The position numbers and the translations under genes are program-made. From assembly GCA_935421135.1 (NCBI GenBank), contig OW285197.1, positions 1,801,068-1,865,067 on the forward strand: a stretch of DNA of 64,000 bases, written 5' to 3'. Of the stretch, positions 34,306 to 45,191 are shown piece after piece. This DNA comes from Bugulina stolonifera (lineage: Eukaryota; Bryozoa; Gymnolaemata; Cheilostomatida; Bugulidae). How positions within the stretch are numbered: position 1 is the first letter of the stretch; each line of letters begins with the position of its first letter. The notes beneath the pieces are model-generated. The model made no database searches, had not been told where the DNA came from, and saw nothing but the letters and a program-made list of their open reading frames with translations.

Positions 34306-34873
34306 TACTGATTTCTTGGAGATGAGACTACTTCATTCGATAAATCAGAGAGTAAACGAACAGTGCATCATAACCCTTGTATATATAATATATATCCGTA
34401 TAATTCTTTTCACATTCACTCTCTATTGTAAGGGGTCTCCGTCCTCGAAAAGGAGGGTTTACTGGTTGTAGCCTTAAAACCGAGCAATAAAACACTAGCT
34501 AATACATTAAAAACCATTTACCTCTCCAAACCAAAGGGGTAGACGGTACTAGCGCAGCTTCCGCTCATACTCACCCCTTATCAGTTCACATTTCTTCTAT
34601 TGTCTTCATTCGTAGGTGGGGGGTAACATCGCACGCGCACGATGCGCTCTCTCCCTATCGGAGTTTGCTACCCGGGGGAAAGTAGACGCGGTGGTCAAAG
34701 AAATTGGTGGTGAGTCAACGACATCATCGTAGAAGCGGGTCTATTTGTAGGATGATGATGATGATGATGATGATGACGATGACGATGAGAAGACAAGCAT
34801 CCGTCTATCCCGTTTATCTATTTCTATTTCTACCCCTCCGAGCGATGATGTCGTCGGCTAACATCCTCGCGAA

Positions 34874-35112
34874 GTGTACGGTTTGAAGCGCGGAAGAGCC
34901 ATCGCCTATACTTTCCCTCGCCGCTCGTCATGGGGACGGGTGATTTCCCTAGGGGAGGGGCCGGGGGAAATGAGGGTTAAGGCGCGAGTCTTTCATCAAA
35001 GGTCCGGGGGCGCTCGAACAGAGGAGCGCGCGAGTGCGGTGTCACCCCGACCAGTTCAGTCTCAGCAGTACCCGGCGAAGAAACCATCCGGAAGCACCAC
35101 CACCACTCGGTA
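34874..35112 (+). CDS. small basic exon-like frame conserved between arms
   Basis: The frame ends ...SAVSPRPVQSQQYPAKKPSGSTTTTR at a canonical GTAAGT donor (35111 onward). The inverted left arm (about 25210-25300) encodes the same tail with Tyr-to-Ser and Pro-to-Ser changes and the same donor. Immediately beyond the donor, at 35123, a terminal-type motif begins, so the downstream exon is missing. It may be the start of a lost Polinton gene. The N-terminal part is not conserved between arms, so the start is unsure. Confidence 0.3.
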
Positions 35113-35117
35113 AGTTT

Positions 35118-35703
35118 CTTATAGTAGTATAGTCAGCGTCGTAAACTCTGCACGGGCACTCCGCACGGGCATAGCCTATCATTACTCTAACCCGTATTTT
35201 CCTTCGCTTCACCCTACTCCAGCCGACGGTCCGCCCGCGAGGGCCGCGACGGGTCGTTGGGGCGGGAGGGCGGGGGACGGGCGGGGGACCGGCGGGGGAG
35301 GGCGGCGTGGGGCCACGGCTGGACTCGCAAACGAGAACCGCCGCGAGGCGGAGGGGAGGGGTGGGGTGGGGAGGGGCGGGGACGGGTGGAGGGAGGACGG
35401 GTGGGGTTCGCGGGGCGGGGGGGGGGGGGCGCGCGTACGCCCGAGCCGTGGGACGGGACGGGGCGCGGGGTTTGCTCTTTAGACTGGGTTCTACGGAACA
35501 GCCGATAAGGTTTTTGAAACCCCACTCGCGATCGGGGGGTAGGTTCTAGGGCTTTGCACATAGAGTGAGGTTTAGGGAAGGGGAGGGGGCGAGAGGACGG
35601 GTGGAGTGGTCGTCCGCCCGGGGAGTTTTTGGATCTAGGGCTAATAAGACGCGGAAATGGCCGGGTGTCTGTGCAGATCTGCACTGACTATACTACTCTT
35701 ATA
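35118..35703. mobile_element. MITE-like terminal module nested in the right arm
   Basis: GTAGTATAGTCAGCG begins at 35124 and faces the inverted outer end CTGACTATACTACT at 35697. Both sides carry CTTATA (35118-35123 and 35698-35703). The left arm has the mirror arrangement (CTGACTGTACTAC then TATAAG near 25193-25210). Each arm therefore terminates in a ~575-bp unit with its own inverted ends, either a nested miniature relative or a duplicated terminus. The G/C-rich tract lies inside it. Confidence 0.5.
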
Positions 35704-36455
35704 TGTAGGAGAATTTGGTCAGACCCCAAACACTCCAAGTATTCAGTTGAGTATACTGACATTAGTTTGCATAGAGTTTCAAGACTATGACATGGTGTAG
35801 AAAAAAAGATGGAGGCTAATGCCAATCATATGTTAGCAGGCATGTACATGTACATGTACATGTACATGTGTACATGTACATGCACAAGGTAATGAAACAA
35901 GTGCTGTGTTGTAACTTTTAATTTTACATCAACTCAAATTGAATCACATGCATTTCATTTTCATTTTCATTTTCCATTTTCAGAGTTCTTTAGTAGCAAT
36001 AATATGGTTGTAAGCATAAGTAAACTAAAATGACTTTTACTAGCGGAATGAATCATCAAGATTTGTATTGAATGATATACAGAAGTAAACTATATTGCCA
36101 AAGTTGGGGGTGTGGCCATCTTTTTTCTACAATGGTGTATTTTTAGCAAGGAAATTACATTTATTGTGGAGCAGGGGTCCCTTGTGTGCAGTTCGCTCAG
36201 AGCATATCTGCTGCTCACTGGTGCAGCCTTCCTTTATTATGATTGCTGAGCTGGTGTAGCGGTAGCATGTTCTGTTCACTGTGCTAGGCAATTACATGTA
36301 GGTACCGTAGAGGCCCCGGATTCAAACCCCAGTCAGGGACTGGTGCTTTCATGGATTTGAAACAAGTGTCTAACTGTTCAAAAATAATTTTCTTGCTTAA
36401 AATACGTCATTTCCAAAGTTGCTTCAATCAAATTAGTCCCATCTAACAAAAACAT
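35704..36455. other. spacer with microsatellite and tRNA-like repeat
   Basis: An ACATGT microsatellite runs about 35843-35885. At 36243-36345 a tRNA-like SINE fragment on the plus strand shows an A-box-like TGGTGTAGCGGTAGCATG and a B-box-like GGATTCAAACCCC. The rest is featureless. It does not fold as an intact tRNA gene, because an ~20-nt insertion lies in the anticodon/variable region. Confidence 0.45.
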
Positions 36456-36504
36456 TTATGGCAATCTATCTGTCCATCTGCATATTTTATGTACATGTAT
36501 ATAG

Positions 36505-36722
36505 ATTGTATTGATTGTATCAGATCTGTAGATAGACTGATATGGTGAGAAGCTACACGACTTTGATGGAGTGTCAAAGGTGAACGCCTCACAAGCAGCA
36601 CTTCTCACCAGACATCTGACAGCACATACTTGGGGGTTTTCAGCAACAAATGATTCTGATATCAACATCAGATCTCTTCCTTTAACTCTTTTAAATATCT
36701 TTTCTTCTTGAATTCTAGTTAC
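36505..36722 (-). pseudogene. orphan PAN/apple-domain exon
   Basis: It starts after CTCAG and encodes VTRIQEEKIFKRVKGRDLML ... CAVRCLVRSAACEAFTFD ... YQSIYRSD, a PAN-type module with the family's Cys pattern. The 3' end has lost the GCTGATGATGTAGAC segment and the usual donor seen in the copies at 36922 and 38047. No signal-peptide exon belongs to it. It is a decayed duplicate of the neighbouring genes. Confidence 0.7.
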
Positions 36723-36921
36723 CTGAGTAAAATCAAATGAAGAAGGTCACAAATCACTCCAGACTCCAGACTCCACTAAATTAAATAGTTGATGAGTCAT
36801 TGCTATAATCAGTTTGTGAACCACTTCAAAGTAATTTAGTAGTTACTTTAGTCAGTATTCTGATACTACTATTGTAACAATCACACCATACATCTAGTGT
36901 ACAGGATTGTAAGATTCTCAC

Positions 36922-37556
36922 CCTGGTCATAGATGTCTACATCATCAGCAACAGTATTGACTGTATCAGATCTGTAGATAGACTGATATGGTGAGAGGTT
37001 ACACAAACTTGATGGAGTGTCAAAGGTGAACGCCTCACAGGCAGCACCTCTCACCAGACATCTGACAGCACATCTGTGGGAGTTTTTGGCAACAAATGAC
37101 TCTGATATTAACATCAGATCTTTTCCTTTCACTCTTTTAAATAATTTTTCTTCTGGTACCTGAGTAAAGTCAAATGGAGAAGGTTGCAAATTGCTTGTTA
37201 TCGAGAATCGCCAAACTTTATAACATCGTTTGTCTACCCAGTGAGTCTAATTAATAGATTGCAGCTCATGCATTCATGCTGGTTTAACCTGCTTTGAGTT
37301 TGTCTCTCTTACCACCAAGTGGTACTGAAACCTGTGATGCTAATGTCTGTATTTAACAGTAGATTCATTACTACCTCATACTGTCATCAGGTAAGACTCA
37401 AGTCAAAGTTTTGTTAGTAACTTCAGAATACATTATAAACATTTACTTGTATTAGTTGAACCTACATTATCTATGTCTAAATGAAGAAGAATATGTTACC
37501 TGGGAAAGAACCAAGACGCTGACTATACTGAATATGAACAGTATGTGTAGACGCAT
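36922..37556 (-). CDS. secreted PAN-domain protein, copy 1 (3' part unclear)
   Basis: Exon 1 (37500-37556) is a 19-residue signal peptide, MRLHILFIFSIVSVLVLSQ. Exon 2 (36922-37159, phase 0 in, phase 1 out) encodes a PAN/apple module with CAVRCLVRGAACEAFTFD and a Cys in the SSLCNLSPYQ stretch. PAN domains are disulphide-bonded modules that bind proteins or carbohydrate outside the cell. In the full-length relative at 45-47 kb this exon is followed by two C-type-lectin exons; here the expected exons are missing nearby. Possible 3' exons lie across the Polinton-like insertion (23612-23841). The gene is probably truncated or disrupted. Confidence 0.65.
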
Positions 37557-38046
37557 TTTCTCTCTGGAACAATCTACGAGTGACAAGAGTTAGTTCTTTC
37601 TTAGAAGAACAGTTTGTTGAATGACGGGCACCACTAGCCAGTGCAATGCAGGTGTTAATACTACCAAGTCAGATTTATCAATGGTATAATCCAATCGTAC
37701 ACACAATAACATACAGCTCCTTGTACAAGCATGCAGTATAACAATATTGATTCCCTAAAATACTGAATCAAGATACACTGATTGTCATTCAACTACTTAT
37801 TAATGGTGCTTCATTCATGTCATGGGCCAATTGAACATTCTGTGACTAGTTCAGATTCTGAAATTGTCACTTTTCAATGAGCTACAAACAAGTTCCTTTG
37901 TTTGGGAAACTCCTATTGATTTTCAGCGCTATTGGGAAGCTATTCAAGTCAGTATTCAGATGCTGCTAATATAAAAACCTCACCATAGTTTATATAGATT
38001 GCAAGATTCTTACTGCATGTCACTATGTAGATTGTAAAGAATGTAC

Positions 38047-38741
38047 CCTGTTCATAGATATCTACATCATCAGCAACAGTATTGACTGTATCAGATCTGT
38101 AGATAGACTGATATGGTGAGAAGCTACACGACTTTGATGGAGTGTCAGAAGTGAACGCCTCACAGGCAGCACCTCTCACCACACATCTGACAGCACATAC
38201 TTGGGAGTTTTCGGCAACAAATGACTCTGATATTAACATCAGATCTTTTTTAAATAACTTGTGTTGAATTCCAAGTACCTGAGTAAATCAAATGAAGAAG
38301 ATTTAGGTGCTATCAGGGACCTCTTAACTTCGTCTCATCCCGCGATCCTGAGAACCTACACTACATGCAACTACATGTAATAGTAAAGAGCTCATGGAAC
38401 CATTTTGGTTTCATCTGTTTTGTTTTCGTTCCTATTAGTGTCATATAGTGCTTGAACCTGTGACTCGAAATTAAATATACAAAAAAACTAAAAAATCATC
38501 ATAATCACAAGGTTAGACTCTATTCAAAGTTAGATTTTTGAACGATCACTTAGCAATTTTTATTTACATTTGTTAGCAACTTTACAATGAACTACAAACA
38601 CATATTAGTTAGCCCTACATTACAATGTAAGTACATGTGCTTACATGTAAGTACATGTGTAAGTGAAAAATAAGTTGTTACCTGAGAAAGAGCCCAAGCA
38701 CTGACTACACTAAATACGAATACGAAAAAGTGTGGACGCAT
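38047..38741 (-). CDS. secreted PAN-domain protein, copy 2 (no lectin exons)
   Basis: Exon 1 (38682-38741) encodes a 20-residue signal peptide ending SAWALSQ. Exon 2 (38047-38278) encodes a PAN module with SESFVAENSQVCAVRCVVRGAACEAF. It lacks the RVKG residues found in the sister copies (KLFKKDLML instead of KLFKRVKGKDLML) and ends at a GTAC donor. The next sequence downstream is the promoter and first exon of copy 1, so no lectin half remains. Either a short PAN-only protein is made through an unseen 3' exon, or this is a partial tandem duplicate. Confidence 0.6.
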
Positions 38742-40046
38742 TTCTTCTCTGGAGCAATTGACTAGTTACAGTAGAGTCTTTTGCTAACCGAACACAATGC
38801 ACATGCTAATCTAGTCAGCTCAGATATACAAATGTTATAATTTATGACCCAATTGCGTGTAATATTATTATAATATAATCTCATTGATTCACTGTAAAAC
38901 AGTAATATAATACAGTATGTACATTATACACATTACATACTGTAATAGTCTTATGTAACCAATACCATACAGCTATTGATTTCAAGTATGGAAAGAATTA
39001 ATTCTCACAGAACGGAAATTTGATTAGGAGATAAAAATGGTAATACTTTTGAGCAGGAAGTATTACATCATCAGCATCATCTGGAGCCACCAGTACTACA
39101 GCATGCAGAAAAAAAGATGCAGCCAGGACGGTGTGATTTACAAAGTAGACGCGGCCGCGTTTCTCGCTTTTAAGAAAACAATAGAATGGCCTGTGCCCCT
39201 CTACTGGAAGGTCTCAGTACCCTTTCTGCTGGGACATGATGGTCATAAGACCAAACCAGAGACAGTCATCCCTTCTCTCTCTGCCACTGAGGGAGAAGGG
39301 GATAGCCCAGACCCTGGCCATGGTGTGCCTATGCGGAATGACCCGGAGTCACATCACGGATGAGTTACGCAGGCTAAACGTAAGCGAACTCTGTGCCGTA
39401 AATTATTACAAGAGAGTCCTTGACATTTGAGCAATGCTTCACCATGTACTTGTACATATTATTATTTTGCATACATTGTATTTTATTCATACCATCATAA
39501 TATTTAGTTGTAATTTATTAATTAGTAATTTATTAATTAGTAATTTATTAATTAGTGATTTATTAATTAGTAAGTTTTGTATTAGTAACGTCTGTATTGT
39601 AGATATAAGTAATTACTACAGTAATGCTTTTTGTACATATAATTATGTCATAGAGGACGGTTCTTAGCATGGGTCATCCATAACGGCCTGGTAGTAGTCG
39701 TCTGGAACCTGCTGGAGGTAACTACACGTCTTCTTTGTTCGCTTCTCCTATAAAAGAGATTTGGAATTTATTATGCAGTGCAGTCAGTTTCATACTTTCA
39801 AGCTGTGAGGATCATTAAATGTACTATACCTTATAGTTACATTTCTGGAGTTATGCTTGTGCAATAACCAGTTAAAGTATAAACTACGAGCTTGAGGCCA
39901 TTGAGGCACATGAACTGCTGAGGCTAGGTAGCTATTCTGTCGCACAAACCTCGTTTCTTGTTTCTTCAATGCACATTTTCACGCTTATACAGTCAGCTCA
40001 GGTTGTAAAAATTGCTATAACCCAATTGTGTATAATAACAAAAACT
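38742..40046. other. spacer with dispersed repeat
   Basis: 39160-39450 is about 290 bp repeated at 41380-41665 (shared blocks TTCTCGCTTTTA(A/G)GAAAA, GCCTG(T/C)G(C/T)CCCTCTACTGGAAGG and GAC(A/T)TTTGAGCAATG), an unclassified interspersed repeat. A 15-bp tandem repeat TTTATTAATTAGTAA follows at about 39511-39572. No gene is supported. Confidence 0.55.
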
Positions 40047-40268
40047 CACCGGCTTATACTCCTCGGCGTGACCAGCCCCCTGCAGCTTGCACTGCCAGGT
40101 GCCAGTGCTGGCTAAATAACTCTCTGTGAGAAAGCCCAGGTGGTACGGCATTTTTAGCAGGGGTGGAGGAGTTGCCTTGAAGCCATGCTGGCTTGGATGA
40201 CCTAAAGGTCTTCTTCATGAAGCACGGGAGCGATTCTGGACGAATGCTCTTCCTAACACCACGTGCTT
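40047..40268 (-). repeat. SINE tail, copy 2
   Basis: It matches the 43015-43225 tail closely (GTGACCAGC, CTTGCACTGCCAGGTGCCAGTGCTGGC, GAAGCCATGCTGGCTTG) and stops before the tRNA-like head. It is a truncated minus-strand SINE. Confidence 0.7.
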
Positions 40269-40299
40269 AATGTGCATCAATGTCCAACGAACAGGCCGA

Positions 40300-40880
40300 G
40301 GCATGCGCATGTACATGTACATGCGCATGCACAGTGAATATGAACGGCACTTGTAGACGCATTTTCTCTCTGGAGCAATTGACAAGTGATAGAAGTTTTT
40401 TGAACAACCTCAAAAATTGTAAAGTAGCCGGCAAGTGGAACAGCTGGCAACTCAAACCAGTGAACGTGTAGATACAGCCAGCTGAGATGTATAACGGATA
40501 TAACCCATTTGTGTATAATATTATAATAAACATATAACCTTATCGATCGACTGCAAACTAATCATATATGTACATTATACACATAAAAATGCTATCTTCA
40601 CTAAATGTGTTTATAACTATTTATTTCAAACATGGAATGCAATCATTGTGTTTCTTTGAACAACAGTTTAAGTAGGAGATCAAAACATGCAATCATTTTG
40701 AACAGAAAATCTCATTACACATATTGAGTATTGATATTGGAATAACAGACAGAAACTTATTCCTTTTGTAATTGTTTCATATCCATACAGATCTGAATAT
40801 CAAACAACAAAGTAAAATATTAGAAACAAAATACTATCTGCAGTATGGGATTAATGTCTGATTGAATTGTACATATAATA
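40300..40880 (-). pseudogene. relic promoter and first exon of the PAN family, first of three
   Basis: 40300-40362 reads MRLQVPFIFTVHA and then degenerates into a CATGTA microsatellite with no donor. Its upstream DNA (40379-40880) is homologous to 47237-47800 upstream of the intact PAN-lectin gene, including GTAAAGTAGCC(G/A)G(C/T)AAGTGGAACAGCTG and GGAATAACAGACAGAAAC. It is therefore a segmental duplicate whose gene body has gone. Confidence 0.65.
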
Positions 40881-41102
40881 TCATGTATTGCAGCTGTACA
40901 TGACTACCTAAAACATATTATCATCAGATTAGACTCAATTCAAAGTTACATGTATATTTTTGAACGGTCACCTAGCAACTTGTATCGTATAGTTAGTAAC
41001 TTTGCAATGTGTTACAAACGCAAGTGTGCAAGCATCATTAGTTAAACCTATACATTACATGTAAGTACATGTACATGTACATGCATGTGTCAGTGAACAA
41101 TA

Positions 41103-41150
41103 AGTTGTTACCTAGTAACACTAATTACTAATAGTATGTGTAGAAGTATT
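41103..41150 (-). pseudogene. relic first exon of the PAN family, start codon lost
   Basis: The minus strand reads ATA-CTT-CTA-CAC-ATA-CTA (ILLHIL) through ISVTR to AG|GTAAC. It is a signal exon with ATG mutated to ATA and the usual donor retained. No PAN exon follows. Confidence 0.5.
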
Positions 41151-41379
41151 TCCTATCTGGAAATATCGACCAGTTATAGAGGAGTTATTTAATAACCAAT
41201 ATAACGTACATGTAGATACAGTCCGTTCAGATATATAAATGTAATATTATAACATGATTGAGTGTTATATAACTATGATAATCTCATTTATCTACTGCAA
41301 ACGAATGATTATAAAACAGTATGTAATTACATACAATGTACATGGTAGCCTTATATAACCAATACTGTATAGCTGAGAC

Positions 41380-42840
41380 TTCTTTTCTCGCTTTTAGGAA
41401 AATAATGGAATGGCCTGCGTCCCTCTACTGGAAGGTACAAGTACCCTTCCTGCCGAGACCTGATGGTCGTAAGGCTAGCTAGAGACAGCCATTTTTTCTC
41501 TTCCTGCCACTTAGGTATAAGGGGATGGTTCAGTCTCTGGCCATGGTGTGCGTATGCGAAATGAACCGGAGCCACATCATGGAGTAGTTACGCAGGCTAA
41601 ACGTGAGCGAACCATAAATTATTAGAGGAGATTACTTGACATTTGAGCAATGATTAACCATGTACATTATCTTGTACATGTGTGTCTTGTACATGTTGTT
41701 AAATTGGCATATTTTAATCCATATCATAATATTTAGCTGCAATTTATTAATTAGGAGTTATCCTTTGCTATGCTCTGCCATACCTCTACGACAGGTAGTA
41801 TTTAGCTACATATACTCTTGCTTGAATTTTTGGGTATAATTTTTTGACTTAATTAGAACCCTTATGTCTCCAATTGGGGGGGGGGACTGTGTAATGAACG
41901 ACCCCGGTCCGTTCGTGTGATTAAATAGAACAGGGATATGAAAGGAAACCAACGTGGAGTTATTGAGTATATATATATAAGGTATAGACAAACGTGAAAC
42001 GTGAAGTAATATATTGATGCTTGAGCTAGTGGCATATTGATATAGTTAAATTGACGTGGTAATTAGTATACTGTAGATTAGAGATACATGTGGATAATTA
42101 GTAACAGAACTTGGAATTCTTGGAGGCAAATAGTATAATACTTGTTGAAGTAATCGTAGTAAACTTGGATATAAATACGTGTTTCATAATATTGCCTATT
42201 GCCTTGTGTAGTACAATGTGGATAGTTAAGTGGATAGTTTACGTACAGTGATTTGTGAATTGTGTATAATTATAATAGTCTTAAGACAGATATTGGTTAA
42301 TGGTACACGGTGAATAATAGCAGTGAGATTTACGTGAATAGAGCATACAGTCATATAATAACTTTATACTCCGCAGTAACTTATTTGTCGGGCCAGTGAG
42401 CCGCTATCGTATTATTTAGAGTTACTTATTTAGTCATACAGGTTGCTAGTCGTCCTTAAGTTGCCCCATCTTATCATGTACACACTGTATTGTTTTCATG
42501 TATATCCTGACTTATTCGACTGCTCGGACCTCCTAGAGAACCCACGCAGTTATCTCCCTTGGTATAGTTGGTGGAGTGAGAGTGGTGTGTCACCTCAGAC
42601 CTACAACGACCCATATACATATTACCTGCTTACATATACATGTACATATATCACACACCCACTCCCATCACATATACTGATACTCACATTTCTGGAGTTA
42701 CATGCATGCTGGTGCAATAACTACTTAGAGCGTAAACTACAAGCTTGAGGCCATCGAGGCACATGAACTGTTCAGGCTAGGTAGCTATTCTACATTCTAC
42801 ATTGCTTGATAAGTTGTCGGTGGCTTGTGTACAAACTTTG
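41380..42840. other. dispersed repeat copy and spacer
   Basis: 41380-41665 is the second copy of the ~290-bp repeat at 39160-39450. A G-homopolymer lies at about 41876-41885. 41700-42840 is AT-rich with scattered CATGTA motifs and no supportable gene. Confidence 0.5.
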
Positions 42841-42854
42841 AGTCATTGGGGCAC

Positions 42855-42880
42855 ATCCACAACAATAGTATGTGTAGAAG
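42855..42880 (-). pseudogene. relic first exon of the PAN family
   Basis: The minus strand reads MLLHILLLWM from an ATG in the conserved AGAGAAGAAATG context, followed by no usable donor. The flanking CTCTGGA(A)CAATCAACTAGTTACAGGAGAGT matches upstream DNA of the other copies. Confidence 0.5.
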
Positions 42881-43014
42881 CATTTCTTCTCTGGAACAAT
42901 CAACTAGTTACAGGAGAGTATTTTACTAACCAATGTAATGCACATTTTCACGCTTATACAGTCAGCTCAGGTTGTAAAAATTGCTATAACCCATTTTTGT
43001 ACAATAATAAAAAA

Positions 43015-43306
43015 CTCACCTGCTTATACTTCTCGGTGTGACCAGCTCCTTGCAGCTTGCACTGCCAGGTGCCAGTGCTGGCCAACTAACTCCCTGTGAG
43101 ATGGGCCCAGATAGTATGGCTTTTTTTGGCAGGAGTGGAGGCGTTCCTTGAAGCCATGCTGGCTTGAATGATCCCAAAAATTTTTTTACAGGCACAGAAG
43201 CAATTGTGGCTGGATGCTCTTCCTAAAACCACCTCGACCTGGATTCAAACCCGGAACCTTCCGCATGACAGTTCAGCGTTCTAACCACTTGGCCACGGCT
43301 GCTCTC
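43015..43306 (-). repeat. tRNA-derived SINE, full-length-looking copy
   Basis: Read on the minus strand, the head (43226-43306) has TGGCCAAGTGGTTAGAACGC (A box) and GGTTTGAATCC (B box), the internal promoter of RNA polymerase III. The tail is the sequence repeated at 62 and 40047. Intact A and B boxes with a non-tRNA 3' body define a tRNA-derived SINE. The head lacks a clean acceptor stem, so it is not a functional tRNA gene. Confidence 0.82.
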
Positions 43307-43519
43307 TTAATTGTGTACAATCATAGGCTAGACTGAAATGAGAAGACAAACTTCTTCATATATCTTATATAATCTCAGATGAGTAAATGGAGGCAGTGGG
43401 CAGCCCATCCTCTTGTATTTATCCGAAATGCACATAAATGTACATGTATATTGTAATGTTTTCTGCTAGATTGTGTATGTTGTCTGGGATGACTTACTTG
43501 CAAAATTGACAAGCCTATG

Positions 43520-44215
43520 TGTGGTGCTAGGCCTTCGTCATTTCATGAAAGATCGACAGGTACTTGTAATCAATAGACTACCCAAGACGACCCATGTGGT
43601 CTCGAGTCAATGCTGGCTTGCTATATTGAGAAAGAGTATGTTCAGTCCTAGTAGGTTATTTGGGCATCAAAGTCAAAAACTTTATCAGCTGGAGCTACCT
43701 GTACTAGGAGAAAAGATTCTGTATAAGTAGTATAGAAGTGTCTGTATTGAGATCCAAGCATCAAATGAGACAATGATAGTAAAAACCATTCACTTTGTAT
43801 AGTATTCTAACTTCCGGAGAAAATTTCCGGTAAAAAGCCGACGCAGTGTCGTCCGGAAATTGCACACCAAGATGGCGGCTTTCTAGCCGAGGTCTGACCC
43901 AACAAAAGGTAATAACAAAAGTTGCCAAAAATCATGAGATTCACGTGCAAAATTAATCACAGTTATTTCTGAGACGTCGGCCTCAGGTGCATGGGTATAA
44001 ATAGGGTATTTACACTTAGTAATTTATAACATATACAGTAGTTCAAGTAATGCATAACATAGAACTATATGAACATACATGTACATACGATAAGTACAAG
44101 AGTAATTGGACGAGCAAGAGTTGAGCGAGACAACTACAAGCACTTAGTGTGCGTGAGTGTCCAACGAACAGGCTGAGGTCGCATTAATAAATGTCCCGGA
44201 CCGCTACAACATTTT
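43520..44215 (-). mobile_element. solo-LTR-like interspersed repeat, copy 2
   Basis: It is homologous to 3235-3790: AAAGATCGA, ACCCAAGACGACCCAT, CTTCCGGA, CCAAGATGGCGGC and GCATGGGTATAAA are shared in order. On the minus strand it could begin TGTAGCGGTCCGGGACA near 44213. The TATA and AATAAA equivalents are more eroded (ACTATACAAAG, CAATACAG). No internal retroelement genes are present. Confidence 0.45.
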
Positions 44216-45191
44216 CTTGCTCATACAATAGAGGACAACTCAAGAAAACTACACAACCTTTGGGGATTTCCTCCACTTCAACAAGATGATGTTCAAAGTG
44301 CAAATTTCATAGCTAATATTAGTGTAATTTGGTTTAGAATTCCACTAATTGATGTAACCGTGGTTATCTATATTCGTTGAAATTCACATACCCTGAATGA
44401 CTATTGAATTTTGAGCAGTTCAAGCCTTTAGCAGCCGTTCAATTCATGGAGAATGTTACACAACCACCAGATGTTACTTGAATAGACCAGAGTATAGCAT
44501 CTCTACTTTCTTTTATTTATTATTTACTAACATAAAAATTCAGAGTGAAACCTCTTCAAATTTAAATGTAGACATGCACCTGCATTTATTGTCAATGCAT
44601 CAATGTATAACAGCTTGCAATTAAAAGCATCAGAACTGTGTTTACTGTTTACAAAATCAACTCTTTACCCCAGGGTCCAACTAGTGTGAGTTGGCTGGAA
44701 GGAGATCTCAAACTTGCCTAAAAAGATTGTACCCCAGGAGAATATACGGACATGCTAATACATGTGGTGAATATTTATTTATTGAATTTTCTACCTTCTA
44801 CATGTACAATGTAAATGAACTTAAAACTGCACCTCAGTCTTTCCACATGTTGTACAAATGTAACGATATGCAACAATGCGACATAAAGCAATCAATTTCC
44901 TCTAGATATATTGACTTGTGTCAGTATTGTAGGAATATATCATTATGAGCTGGTCAAATTACTATGAATATCAGAGAATTCTAAATTAAAACAAAAAGCT
45001 TATTCCAATTTGTAACAATATTCAGTGTTTCACTCAAATAATCATTTTGACCTCTAAATATTACCAGAGCAATGCTGGTTCACTTAATCTCTAATTTAGC
45101 AGATAAGCACACATTGTGCATAATTTTTGTACATTATATGCTACATGCATAACTGATTTACGTGTGCATAAAATTAAATAGTACTGAGACA
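44216..45191. other. spacer, nothing recognised
   Basis: AT-rich sequence. Short frames such as 44691-44948 have no splice context or family resemblance. Confidence 0.35.

Larger units (their letters stand above)
24629..35697. mobile_element. composite Polinton/Maverick-like element (11.07 kb)
   Basis: The element starts AGTAGTATAGTCAGTGCAG and ends in the exact inverse. It is flanked by a 6-bp direct repeat CTTATA (24623-24628 and 35698-35703). AG...CT ends, a 6-bp TSD and a protein-primed-type DNA polymerase B are the defining Polinton traits. The left arm 24629-28506 is an inverted copy of 31734-35697, diverged by small substitutions and indels. Between them lie a 345-bp unrelated segment (28507-28851), a second left terminus at 28852, and the 5' half of the polymerase gene. 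No integrase, packaging ATPase, protease or capsid gene is present. The simplest history is two copies in inverted orientation mobilised together. Confidence 0.88.

Noticed and set aside
36243..36345. Possible tRNA gene
   Set aside because: A- and B-box-like sequences are present, but an insertion and mismatched stems rule out a tRNA. Best read as a SINE fragment.
43226..43306. Possible tRNA gene on the minus strand
   Set aside because: It is continuous with the SINE tail repeated elsewhere, and the acceptor stem does not pair.
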